Shown here: positions 56,004 to 64,000 of the stretch, one piece after another | Position numbering within the stretch: the first letter of the stretch is position 1 | Layout: every line of letters begins with the position of its first letter | Assembly (NCBI GenBank): GCA_028820655.1 | Contig: JAPPIK010000005.1 | Span: forward strand, 16,916 to 80,915 | Direction of reading: 5' to 3' | DNA: 64,000 nt | DNA from: Candidatus Poribacteria bacterium | GTDB taxonomy: Bacteria; Poribacteria; WGA-4E; JAJDTR01 | Program-made: the position numbers and the translations under genes | Notes under the pieces: generated by a model | The model's input: the letters and a program-made list of their open reading frames with translations, nothing else | Told to the model about the DNA's origin: nothing | The model's database searches: none

Positions 56004-56807
56004 ATGCACGGTCTTGAAGAGCTATTCAATCACCCCAAACCCATTATCGGCGTCGTTCATTTACTTCCCTTGATTGGCAGTCCGAAATCCTCAATCGGTC
56101 TTGCCGAGATTCGTTCCCGCGCTCTGTCTGATTCGGCGTCTCTAATCAATAACGGTATTGACGGGATTATCATTGAAAACTATGGCGATGCACCCTATCT
56201 CCCCGATCAAGTGGAAGTTCACACTGTCGCGTCAATGACGATCATTGCGCACGAAATTCACGAACACTTCCCAGAAACACCGATCGGAATCAACATGCTT
56301 CGGAATGATGCGAGGTCGGCAATGGCAGTCGCTACAGTCACTCGATCGAGTTTTATCCGTATCAATGTCCACACCGGAGGAATGCTCGCTGATCAAGGTA
56401 TACTACAAGGAAAAGCGCACGATACGCTTCGATATCGCAGGACACTCAACAGCGATGTGAAGATATTTGCTGACATTGCGGTGAAACACGCTGCCCCGAT
56501 TGCAGATTTCGATTTAAGAACGAGTGCAGAGGACACTTTCTACCGCGGACTCGCTGACGCGTTAATCGTCACTGGCTTGGGAACTGGCAAACATACTTGC
56601 TACAACCATCTGCGCCAGGTAAAAGATGCAGTGCCTCAAGCGCGCGTTTTCGCGGGGAGCGGCGTTACGGCGGATGAGATTGCCAATCTACTGCAATTCG
56701 CGGATGGTGCCATTGTCGGCACATGGCTGAAACGTGGAGGAGTAACTACAAATGAGGTAGACGAAAACCGCGTGCGAGTCATTGTCGAAGCTAGGGATGA
56801 AAACTGA
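56004..56807 (+). CDS. BtpA/SgcQ-family protein
   Basis: A 267-aa TIM-barrel protein, opening PIIGVVHLLPLIGSP and containing IGINMLRNDARSAMA, FIRINVHTGGMLADQGI and ALIVTGLGTGK, all characteristic of the BtpA family named after a photosystem I biogenesis factor. Most bacterial members have no link to photosynthesis and their reaction is unknown; a sugar- or nucleoside-related role (SgcQ) has been suggested. Probably co-transcribed with the SurA-like gene. Confidence 0.9.
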   Translation: MHGLEELFNHPKPIIGVVHLLPLIGSPKSSIGLAEIRSRALSDSASLINNGIDGIIIENYGDAPYLPDQVEVHTVASMTIIAHEIHEHFPETPIGINMLRNDARSAMAVATVTRSSFIRINVHTGGMLADQGILQGKAHDTLRYRRTLNSDVKIFADIAVKHAAPIADFDLRTSAEDTFYRGLADALIVTGLGTGKHTCYNHLRQVKDAVPQARVFAGSGVTADEIANLLQFADGAIVGTWLKRGGVTTNEVDENRVRVIVEARDEN

Positions 56808-57040
56808 CCTACCATATGGCGTCATTGAAGAGTCGAAACGCAACTATGTCCATTGAACTCAATTCGGCCCGAAACATGCTTCCGCTCAAATAGTAGCATT
56901 GTGGCTAATGCTATTACCAATGCGGCGGATATCACCTAATCTCAAGTAAGAATTGCACGCAGCCAACTCATTGATTGTAAACCATTTGATTATTTCTTCG
57001 TTTGAAATGGCGTGTAATCTTAATTTTAACCGGATTCCTT

Positions 57041-57622
57041 ATGGATACAATTCTTGAAGACGAACTGCTAGTGGCACAATTCCAGGCTGGACGCCGCTAT
57101 GCATTTGATGAATTAATGAAGCGGTACAAGCACAAGATTTATGCTTACTTGCTTAGATCTGTGAGGAATTGTGAAGACGCTGAAGAATTGACAATTGAAG
57201 TCTTTTTCAAAGCTTATCGTGCGCTTGATGGCTGGCAGCCGCAAGCGCGATTCTCAACATGGATATATAAAATCGCTCATAATCTGTCAATCGACCACCA
57301 CCGCGCAAAATCGAGACGAGTTACATTTTCCTTGGATGACGACGAGTTGGCAATCGAGGAACCAGTCGCGTCCGATTTGGGAAGTGACCCGGCATGGCAA
57401 TTGGAAGAAAAAGATCGAAATTCCGTAATTCGAGCGGCAGTTGATCAACTGTCACCAAATCAAAAAGCGGTTTTTATGTTAAATCGATATGAAGGTTTGC
57501 AGATTAATGAAATCACGGACGTACTTGGTATTGCAGAAGGCACGGTCAAGGTCCACCTGCATCGCGCCATGAAGAAATTGCAAATTCTGCTTAAACCCTA
57601 CTGGGAAGGAAACGAAATCTAA
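57041..57622 (+). CDS. ECF-family RNA polymerase sigma factor
   Basis: A 193-aa sigma factor from ATG 57041 (MDTILEDELL). Region 2 (FDELMKRYKHKIYAYLLRS...DAEELTIEVFFKAYRAL) and region 4 (LSPNQKAVFMLNRYEGL, then EGTVKVHLHRAMKKL) are intact. The next gene, 16 bp on, encodes a zinc-finger anti-sigma-like membrane protein that probably holds it inactive. No autoregulatory promoter motif was identified. Confidence 0.93.
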   Translation: MDTILEDELLVAQFQAGRRYAFDELMKRYKHKIYAYLLRSVRNCEDAEELTIEVFFKAYRALDGWQPQARFSTWIYKIAHNLSIDHHRAKSRRVTFSLDDDELAIEEPVASDLGSDPAWQLEEKDRNSVIRAAVDQLSPNQKAVFMLNRYEGLQINEITDVLGIAEGTVKVHLHRAMKKLQILLKPYWEGNEI

Positions 57623-57638
57623 AATTTGGAATCCGCCA

Positions 57639-58289
57639 ATGTCGACCTGTAAACAACCTAAAGCATCTCATATAGAATATGTGTGCAACCTTCTTAACGA
57701 CGCACAGATTGCAGCGTTCAATTCACATCTGCGTGATTGCTCGGATTGTCGAACGGAAGTTAAAGCGCTTGAAGCCGTGGTGAACCTTACCGACACGGCA
57801 GAAGCCGAGTTCTCATCAAGATCTTGGGAACTTAGAGATATTGAGATGGAAGTTTACAGACGTCTGGCAGCAGAGAATGAACAGAAAGACGGTGCGTCCT
57901 TGTTTTCACGTGTGCGTCGTCTTTCTCCATTTAGACTCCCGATGCGAATTAAAGGCGATTTACTTGACAGTTTTCGTTCTACCGGTTTTCGCCAACTTTG
58001 GCCTAGGGTGTTAACCGGTTGTGCTTTCGTCGCAGTGTTGTTGATTTCCGTATGTTATTTCGACGGTGATCAGCCGGCCAAGTTGCCCGTCGTCAAAATA
58101 GAAGTTTTACCCTCAAATGAGCAACTTGAGCACTATCGCTCTCAAGACATTCATCAGAGTTTGGAAGAATTGCTGGTCATCAAGCATTTGAGAAACGACG
58201 AGTGGGAAACAGCCGCTAGGGCCAGAATGCTGAATGACATGGCTCAAGGAACACGTTACGAGAGCATTGCGATGAGTAGCTTCAGATGA
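57639..58289 (+). CDS. Membrane anti-sigma factor with zinc finger
   Basis: A 216-aa protein. The N-terminal HxxxCxxC (His30, Cys34, Cys37) is the ZAS signature of anti-sigma factors, followed by one membrane helix (about 123-140) and an extracytoplasmic tail. Such proteins bind their ECF sigma factor until an envelope signal releases it. It sits directly between the sigma gene and a large TPR protein. Confidence 0.85.
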   Translation: MSTCKQPKASHIEYVCNLLNDAQIAAFNSHLRDCSDCRTEVKALEAVVNLTDTAEAEFSSRSWELRDIEMEVYRRLAAENEQKDGASLFSRVRRLSPFRLPMRIKGDLLDSFRSTGFRQLWPRVLTGCAFVAVLLISVCYFDGDQPAKLPVVKIEVLPSNEQLEHYRSQDIHQSLEELLVIKHLRNDEWETAARARMLNDMAQGTRYESIAMSSFR

Positions 58290-58319
58290 CTCCGGTAACG
58301 CTCGATAGAGGCCCGTAAT

Positions 58320-60365
58320 ATGAAAAAGCACGAGTGCGACCAAGAGAGTAAGGATTGGAAAAGAAAGAAGAATCACATCGCCGAATACTGCGCTGGATAC
58401 GGATTTACTTCGCTGCGCGTCAGATTGTTGTTGTGCGTTTTATTGTTAAACTTCATTGTTTCTCCGGTTGTCGAATCACAAATCATTAATATATCTAAGT
58501 TTATTGAAGCTGGCGAGTACCATGAAGCCACGCGGAGGCTACGGAATCTTGCCGATTCAACGGACGACATTGACCAACTCAGCGGAATCTATCATCAGTT
58601 GGGCGAAATTCACTACACCTATACTCATGAGTATCCAAAAGCACTAAGCGCTTACAACCAAGTCATTCAACTGAAGGCGGACTCACCCGGTACAGCCGAC
58701 TTGTTCCTCGCTCAAATCAAGAAGGGCGATGTTTATTGCCGCATGGGACAGTGCGAAAATGCAATTCGAACTTACCAAACGCTCGTAGATCAATTTCCCT
58801 CCACCCATTTTGCACACGAAACCGCGCTGCAAAAAATTCACAACGTCCAAACTGCGCAGAATAACTTAGTGGCACAACAGCGGGTTATCCGCACTCATGC
58901 CGGCACACCGTCCGCAGTTGAAGCGCAATTCCAGATCGCGGAAATATATCGCAGTCATTATCAACTGAATCAGCCTGAACGAGCGATTGTTCAATACGAA
59001 ACCATTCTGCAGGATTATCCGACTGCCAAGAATGCCCCCGAAGCGCAATGGCGTATCGGAAATCTATGGCATGTGGTTCTGAATGAGCCGGAGTCTGCCA
59101 TCGCAGCCTATCGGAAAGTTGCTAAAAACTACCCGACAAGCAACTTTGCTGCGGATGCCCTCTTTCAGATTGCGCGTATTCATGAAAATAAGGGGCAGCA
59201 CCAACAAGCCGTATCCATTCTAGAGGCAATAATTGAAAAGCACCCGAATTTTTGGAACACATCAGCCGCATTTTATTGGCTAGGCGTTTGCCGCGAAAAA
59301 TCGAAGGACTACCGCTCGGCCCTTCGCGCCTACCAAACCTTCCTTCATGTATACCTCCCGAGTCTTGAACCCGCTTATTTTGGCCAAATCGGCAAACACA
59401 ATCAAGACTTTGTTCAAATTGAGACCGAATTGCGGGCGAAGATTGAACTCCTTGAAACTGAACTCCCTCGGGTTGAATGGGAGAAAATAAACGAATCGAT
59501 TAGCCTTTCAAACTATGTCGCTGCGCTATCACTGTCACGACAACTGATTGCAAACACGCCGGAGAGCGAATATGCAAAGAAGGCACGGGCGCAACTCAAT
59601 ACAATAGAGTCTCTTGCTTCCATTCAGAATCTACAAGACCGTATTAGCGAAGATTCAAAGTCGGCGGCGGCTCAAGGTAGATTTCGGATAGGGACCATCT
59701 ACGAACGTGGATTGCAAGAATACCATCAAGCAATTGCAGTTTATCGCCAACTAATCAACGATTATCCAAAATCGCCTTGGGCTTCGGAATCTTTGTACCG
59801 CATCGGGTTAATCTACCTCGAACACCTTGATGATACAGAAATGGCAATTCAAAGCCATCAAGGATTGATTGAAAAGTATCCTTCTTCGTCGCATACGATG
59901 ATGGCAAACTTCCAGTTGGGCGAGATTTATCGGACACTGCATCGGTACGACGAAGCCTTGCGCGCCTATCAGACGACGATTACCCATCCTGAGCGCGATT
60001 CATACCTTGCCGAAGGTTATAGAGACAGTTTAGCAGATCGAGCGCGATTCCGAATTGGGAGGGTCCATTACGAAGACCGCCGCTACAATGATGCAAGACT
60101 CACGTTTGAAGAGTTCATTGATAGTCGTCCAAGGTCACCTCGCCTCGCCGCAGCCTATGTTTACCGTGCTCTTGTGAACCAAGAGCACGGGGATCGGTCG
60201 CGCGCGGCGGAGGCGTACGATAACGCCATCTCCCTTATCGGCGACAGTCACATTCAAGCTGAAATGGTAATCAACGAGATCCCGAGTCTGGGAATCCAGG
60301 GGAGGAATCGGACGGATGTACTGCAGCGGCTTGACGAACTGCACAAGCGCGTGGATGCTGAGTAA
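58320..60365 (+). CDS. Large exported TPR protein
   Basis: A 681-aa protein with a hydrophobic export segment near residues 30-55 and at least ten TPR-like repeats (for example EAQFQIAEIYRSHYQ, AEAQWRIGNLWHVV, SESLYRIGLIYLEH). The gap from the anti-sigma gene is 30 bp, suggesting a sigma/anti-sigma/TPR operon in which this protein may sense or mediate an envelope signal. The first ATG is kept; a later start is possible as the first 25 residues are very basic. Confidence 0.85.
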   Translation: MKKHECDQESKDWKRKKNHIAEYCAGYGFTSLRVRLLLCVLLLNFIVSPVVESQIINISKFIEAGEYHEATRRLRNLADSTDDIDQLSGIYHQLGEIHYTYTHEYPKALSAYNQVIQLKADSPGTADLFLAQIKKGDVYCRMGQCENAIRTYQTLVDQFPSTHFAHETALQKIHNVQTAQNNLVAQQRVIRTHAGTPSAVEAQFQIAEIYRSHYQLNQPERAIVQYETILQDYPTAKNAPEAQWRIGNLWHVVLNEPESAIAAYRKVAKNYPTSNFAADALFQIARIHENKGQHQQAVSILEAIIEKHPNFWNTSAAFYWLGVCREKSKDYRSALRAYQTFLHVYLPSLEPAYFGQIGKHNQDFVQIETELRAKIELLETELPRVEWEKINESISLSNYVAALSLSRQLIANTPESEYAKKARAQLNTIESLASIQNLQDRISEDSKSAAAQGRFRIGTIYERGLQEYHQAIAVYRQLINDYPKSPWASESLYRIGLIYLEHLDDTEMAIQSHQGLIEKYPSSSHTMMANFQLGEIYRTLHRYDEALRAYQTTITHPERDSYLAEGYRDSLADRARFRIGRVHYEDRRYNDARLTFEEFIDSRPRSPRLAAAYVYRALVNQEHGDRSRAAEAYDNAISLIGDSHIQAEMVINEIPSLGIQGRNRTDVLQRLDELHKRVDAE

Positions 60366-60473
60366 GCTATCGCGATGAAAAGTGCCGATATTCAATCGGC
60401 AGATTGTTAATCGCGAGGCACCGTCAATCCATTTCGACCGTCGATCACTGGATATTGTCATCTACCATATGTG

Positions 60474-60502
60474 TTGACTTTTGATTTCTCACATGATATA
60501 AT
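60474..60502 (+). promoter_or_regulatory. Promoter of groEL
   Basis: TTGACT (60474-60479), 17-bp spacer, TATAAT (60497-60502), directly ahead of the CIRCE operator. Confidence 0.8.
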
Positions 60503-60512
60503 TGCCCACATG

Positions 60513-60539
60513 TTAGCACTCGGTACTTGAGAGTGCTAA
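60513..60539 (+). promoter_or_regulatory. CIRCE operator
   Basis: Perfect inverted repeat TTAGCACTC-N9-GAGTGCTAA, the binding site of the heat-shock repressor HrcA. It overlaps the expected groEL transcription start, 68 bp before the ATG. No hrcA gene is in the window. Confidence 0.96.
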
Positions 60540-60606
60540 CAACAGGAATCAATACTTTATTTGTCCCCATAGACTTGCTCAAATTCAGAAAACGAGGAGA
60601 ACTCGA

Positions 60607-62238
60607 ATGGCAGCAAAGAAGTTGATATTTGATCAGGAGGCAAGAGCAGCACTCAAGCGAGGTGCCGACACACTGGCTGACGCGGTAAAAGTGACTTTGG
60701 GACCCCGCGGTAGAAATGTGGTAATTCAAAAGTCGTTTGGCGCACCGGTAATTACGAGTGATGGAGTCACCGTTGCGAAAGAGATTGAACTTCCCGATGA
60801 GTACGAAAATATGGGGGCTCAACTCCTTGAACTCGTAGCGACCAAGACAAATGATGTGGCTGGCGACGGTACCACTACAGCGACCCTGCTTGGACAAGGG
60901 ATCGTGCATGAAGGGCTCAAAAACGTAACAGCCGGCGCAGATCCGATGCAATTAAAGATTGGTGTCGATAAAGCTGTTGATGTTGTCGTCGACGCTATCG
61001 GCAAACAGAGCCAAGCCGTCAATACACATGACGATATCGCACAGGTCGCCGCTATTGCCGCCAATGACCGGGCGCATAACAGCGAGATTGGCTCCATGAT
61101 TGCGGACGCGATGGATAAGGTCGGAAAAGACGGAGTTATTACTGTCGAGGAAGGCAAAAGCGCAGATACGAATGTGGATACCGTTGAAGGAATGCAGTTT
61201 GATCGCGGATACCTTTCACCTAACTTCACCACCGACCCTGAATCGATGGTCGTTGAGTTTGAAAACCCGCTAATTCTAATCAACACCGGTAAGATCAGCG
61301 CCGTAGCCGAGCTTGTTCCAATTCTTGAGAAGGTGTCTCAACTGAGTCGACCGTTGTTTATCATTGCCGAAGATGTCGAAGGCGAAGCGCTGTCGACGCT
61401 TGTTGTGAATAAGCTGCGCGGTGCGCTCAATGTCGCCGCCGTGAAAGCTCCCGGATTCGGGGATCGGCGCAAAGAGATGCTTGAAGACATCGGCATTCTA
61501 ACGGGTGGGCAGGTCATCTCGGAAGACCGTGGTATTCGGCTTGAAAACGTCGTAGCGGGCATGCTAGGAAGTGCCCGAAGAGTGGTCGTTGACAAAGATA
61601 ACACAACAATAGTTGACGGGGCCGGGTCAAACGAGGATGTTGCAAACCGCATTGACCAGATTCGCCTCCATATTGAAGGCACGACATCAGATTACGACCG
61701 CGAGAAGTTGGAGGAACGACTCGCCAAACTTGCGGGAGGAGTTGCAGTGATAAATGTCGGAGCCGCTACTGAAGTGGAAATGAAGGAACGGAAGACGCGG
61801 TTCGAAGACGCTTTATCGGCTACCCGCGCGGCTATTGAAGAAGGAATCGTGCCCGGTGGGGGAGTCGCACTGTTAAGGGCAGGTAGCGCATTGGATACCT
61901 TCAATCTTGATGGAGATCAGGAGGTTGGAGTCAACATAATTCGTCAAATCTTATCGACTCCTAGCCGGCTAATCGCCGAAAACGCCGGACTGGAAGGCTC
62001 CGTGGTGATTGCCAGAATCCAAGACGGAGAGGGTGCCTACGGACTAAACGCCGGCACCGGAGAATACGAGGATCTTCTTCAAGCAGGGATTGTGGACCCT
62101 ACAAAGGTTGTTCGATCTGCACTTCAGAACGCATCAAGCGTTGCTGGTCTTCTGCTGACGACAGAAACTCTCGTAACGGAAGTTGAAGAAAAGCCACAAC
62201 CTGATGCCCACGCACATCACCATCACCACCATCACTAA
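60607..62238 (+). CDS. groEL: Chaperonin GroEL with His-rich tail
   Basis: A 543-aa 60-kDa chaperonin. [23 protein letters not shown] (ATP site) and the [10 protein letters not shown] region are intact. The usual GGM-type tail is replaced by [11 protein letters not shown] (last eleven residues), as in GroEL1 proteins of actinobacteria. ATG 60607 follows GAGGAG. The gene stands alone: no groES precedes it. Controlled by CIRCE. Confidence 0.97.
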   Translation: MAAKKLIFDQEARAALKRGADTLADAVKVTLGPRGRNVVIQKSFGAPVITSDGVTVAKEIELPDEYENMGAQLLELVATKTNDVAGDGTTTATLLGQGIVHEGLKNVTAGADPMQLKIGVDKAVDVVVDAIGKQSQAVNTHDDIAQVAAIAANDRAHNSEIGSMIADAMDKVGKDGVITVEEGKSADTNVDTVEGMQFDRGYLSPNFTTDPESMVVEFENPLILINTGKISAVAELVPILEKVSQLSRPLFIIAEDVEGEALSTLVVNKLRGALNVAAVKAPGFGDRRKEMLEDIGILTGGQVISEDRGIRLENVVAGMLGSARRVVVDKDNTTIVDGAGSNEDVANRIDQIRLHIEGTTSDYDREKLEERLAKLAGGVAVINVGAATEVEMKERKTRFEDALSATRAAIEEGIVPGGGVALLRAGSALDTFNLDGDQEVGVNIIRQILSTPSRLIAENAGLEGSVVIARIQDGEGAYGLNAGTGEYEDLLQAGIVDPTKVVRSALQNASSVAGLLLTTETLVTEVEEKPQPDAHAHHHHHHH

Positions 62239-62408
62239 CTAAGCCATTCCTTGATAACGACAGACTATGACGTTAGCGGTTTGTTGCGTCCCCAAGCGCG
62301 CTTGCAAAAACAGAGGTACCTTGGATTCGCGAAGAATCGGACACTGCGAGGTCGATCCCGATTGGGGTTGATGAATGCCTAAGAGAAATCGCGCATATTG
62401 TAGACAAC

Positions 62409-62450
62409 AAAAAGCCACGCCAGATCAGTTTCTATATGGCGTGGCTTTTT
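62409..62450. terminator. Bidirectional terminator after groEL
   Basis: Perfect 14-bp inverted repeat AAAAAGCCACGCCA (62409-62422) and TGGCGTGGCTTTTT (62437-62450), with A-run and T-run flanks, so it can end both groEL and the opposing zinc-ribbon gene. The rest of the 325-bp gap (62239-62563) holds nothing recognised. Confidence 0.9.
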
Positions 62451-62563
62451 TCGTAGGTAAAATCGTATAGAAAATTGCCTTTGGATATTGAACAAGGAAC
62501 CCGGACCCTCGGTCCAATGGGTATTTTGCCGTGATGCCTAAAATGTCTTAGAACATACGCGTG

Positions 62564-63124
62564 TCAGAAACGAGGAAGCATGTTATTGTCCCATTCGCAA
62601 TCAAGACAAAATACTTCACGCGGTCCAAGATATTGGATGTCATTGCTGCCGCATATTGGACATGATTCGATCCTCTCGGATTTTTCGCGCATCTCCTCCA
62701 TTTGGAAGATGTTTAGATAGTACATCTTAATTTCCCCTTCATATCGGTGGCCCAGTGGGCAACGCACCTTGTTCGTAGCGCGGGATTCGAGTCGTTCAAT
62801 CATCTCTCGGAGGAATGGAATGCGGCGACCACAAATGGGACATCGGTCAGGATAGAGTTCCTTTGCCGTGATTACATCGGTATTCTCTTCTCGAATCAAG
62901 ATAGGAATTGAAAAATGAGTTTCAAGTATTAATCGTGTGCTTTCCTCTGTGTCTTCTTCTGCAATTTCCTGTTCTGCAACGATCTGTTCATAGGTTTTGG
63001 AACTGAGTATAATCTCTGTCGGCACCATCGCTCCCCTTAAACTGAGCATTATACTGCTGATTCGATCTATTATTAGTGATTCGATTGGTTCCCCCTCCTT
63101 TCGCAATGCATACACTCCAATCAC
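62564..63124 (-). CDS. Zinc-ribbon protein of unknown function
   Basis: Up to 186 aa. The C-terminal 95 residues carry four Cys pairs, CPICG, CPLGH, CPICG and CLDCEW, forming two probable zinc ribbons. The N-terminal part is acidic (EIAEEDTEEST). The start is uncertain: GTG 63124, or ATG near 63049 or 63028; GGGGAG precedes the last. I do not recognise the family. Confidence 0.7.
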   Translation of the reverse strand: MIGVYALRKEGEPIESLIIDRISSIMLSLRGAMVPTEIILSSKTYEQIVAEQEIAEEDTEESTRLILETHFSIPILIREENTDVITAKELYPDRCPICGRRIPFLREMIERLESRATNKVRCPLGHRYEGEIKMYYLNIFQMEEMREKSERIESCPICGSNDIQYLGPREVFCLDCEWDNNMLPRF

Positions 63125-63184
63125 GTAAATTCGTTATGGCATTCTTGACCAAGTGCCAAAAACTGCCATGGCGGTGTCAATTTT

Positions 63185-63675
63185 TTATAGCCTAGTCAAT
63201 AGTTCCGGTTTCTTTGATTCGAACTCCTCCGTGGTTAAAACACCCTGATTCTTCAATTAGGCAAGTTTCTTGATTTGATCCGGAATATCTACCGTTGGCT
63301 CAAGTGGAGTGGATTCTTGATCTCTTTTCTCTATCCTCGATTTCACATACTCTATAAAATTCTGTACATCTCCGGTCTTAATCCATTTCATACCCATTTT
63401 GTTGTTGGAAACGAAAGTCGCAATACGATGTCCCAACCAATTTTTGCCTATTTCTATGGAAGAGATGTTGAAATAGAGATAAACTTCCAATTCATAACCA
63501 GACATCTTCTCACAGTACAAGACCACCCTCTGATCTGTTGCGATAGAATTCCAGTTCTGAGCGTTTCTTGCCCAGACATTTCCGATTGAAACGTCCCCTG
63601 AACGACAGAGATGATCTCCTCGCCTGCATTGTGGTGTTCTTTCGCCAATCTTGTTAGTTTGTCAATCTTTGCCAT
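63185..63675 (-). pseudogene. PH-SHOCT protein gene broken by a frameshift and a stop
   Basis: From ATG 63675 the frame reads MAKIDKLTRLAKEHH... to LRTGIL, a bacterial PH-like domain. Near 63530-63540 the sequence slips frame: continuing in the neighbouring frame gives ATDQRVVLYCEKMSGYELE and on to DIPDQIKKLA. That frame meets TAA at 63257, but straight after it, in frame, comes LKNQGVLTTEEFESKK, the second half of a SHOCT domain (normal form ...KKLaeLkd.GiLTeeEFe.KK), ending at 63185. One missing or extra base and one nonsense codon therefore inactivate the gene. A real frame error or a sequencing error at the first site cannot be told apart here. Confidence 0.82.
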
Positions 63676-63829
63676 GGTGTCCTTCCATTCGTGTGAAAAA
63701 TACGGTGTTTATAGACCGGGCAGATAGGCAAATTCAGAATATTATTCCCGCAGAAGTGTCTAGCATAAGAGCCTGTTTGAAAAGTACATTTTGTCGGGTG
63801 CGCGCCGCGCACCGGCCTTTAAGAGCCCC

Positions 63830-64000
63830 AGAGGGGATCAAGCGAATGGATAGTGAGTGGGATAGAGATCTTGAAGGTGTATAGAAACGCCCAACGCCCC
63901 ATGCACCAAGCCCCAGCGGGGATCAAGCGAGTGGATAGCGAGCGCGTAGAGATCCAGCAAGCGAGTGGATAGCGAGCGCGGTAGAGATCCAGCAAGCGAG
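63830..64000. repeat. Third repeat block, tandem array at the window edge
   Basis: Modules GGGATCAAGCGA.TGGATAG (63836 and 63919), then AAGCGAGTGGATAGCGAGCG with TAGAGATCCAGC repeated at 63925, 63959 and 63994 with a period of 34-35 bp; the array runs off the end of the window. Same family as the blocks at 51.4 kb and 54.0 kb. Nothing else is recognised in 63676-63829. Confidence 0.75.

Noticed and set aside
62205..62238. Poly-His end of GroEL as an expression-vector tag
   Set aside because: It is encoded in a normal chromosomal context with mixed CAT/CAC codons and native flanking sequence and terminator.
63919..64000. CRISPR array at the window end
   Set aside because: The repeats are directly adjacent with no unique spacers and no cas genes nearby.

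Overview
The window comes from a bacterial chromosome with moderate GC content. The best clue to the lineage is the 743-aa Asp-box protein at 38077-40308. It ends in a FlgD-like secretion/sorting tail whose core reads FPNPFKFETWIPYQL, a form I associate with Candidatus Poribacteria. Several gene families here (double-vWA proteins, TPR proteins, a BtpA-like protein, an MtaA/CmuA-like methyltransferase) fit an uncultured bacterium of that kind. The assignment is an inference. The MurE DNPR motif suggests meso-diaminopimelate peptidoglycan, hence probably a diderm wall.

Layout. 1-1643: a zinc metallopeptidase. 1721-20033: a long division/cell-wall (dcw) cluster on the minus strand, in the order rsmH-ftsL-ftsI-murE-murF-mraY-murD-ftsW-murG-murC-[0.9 kb gap]-ftsA-ftsZ-B12/radical SAM gene, closed by a rho-independent terminator. 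mraZ, murB, ddl and ftsQ are not seen. The cluster starts from a promoter that overlaps, back to back, a perfect-consensus promoter for a plus-strand pair (unknown protein and corrinoid-type methyltransferase). 22098-24739: FMN-binding lipoprotein, Rieske protein and cytochrome b. 24944-26955: glgC and hisB. 27208-32833: three tandem paralogues of an exported protein with two von Willebrand A domains, followed by a terpene-cyclase-like repeat protein. 34532-37342: CoxE-like, MoxR and MocA-like genes, a maturation set without its enzyme. 37455-43684: acylphosphatase, Asp-box protein, Rieske ferredoxin, a caspase-fold protein that has lost both catalytic residues, and a coiled-coil protein with a diadenylate-cyclase-like domain.

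43805-48397 holds aroF-leuA and tyrS, each transcribed from its own TTGACA promoter through a short leader. Both leaders encode a Tyr-rich peptide followed by three mutually exclusive RNA segments ending in a terminator. This is a textbook ribosome-mediated attenuator architecture, and the two leaders share a P-[N/S]-D-G-x-A peptide core that coincides with the antiterminator strand. I consider it the most interesting regulatory system in the window. The aroF leader is rich in both Tyr and Leu codons, matching the two genes behind it (aroF for aromatics, leuA for leucine).

48647-62238: a Cys/Met-metabolism PLP enzyme, TPR proteins, a HAD phosphatase, a SurA-like chaperone, a BtpA-like protein, an ECF sigma/anti-sigma pair with a large TPR protein, and a CIRCE-controlled groEL with a natural His-rich tail. 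62564-63675: a zinc-ribbon protein and a PH-SHOCT pseudogene carrying one frameshift and one nonsense codon. Three intergenic blocks (51356-52554, 54040-54345, 63830-64000) carry a dispersed repeat family. No rRNA, tRNA, CRISPR array or intact insertion sequence was recognised.
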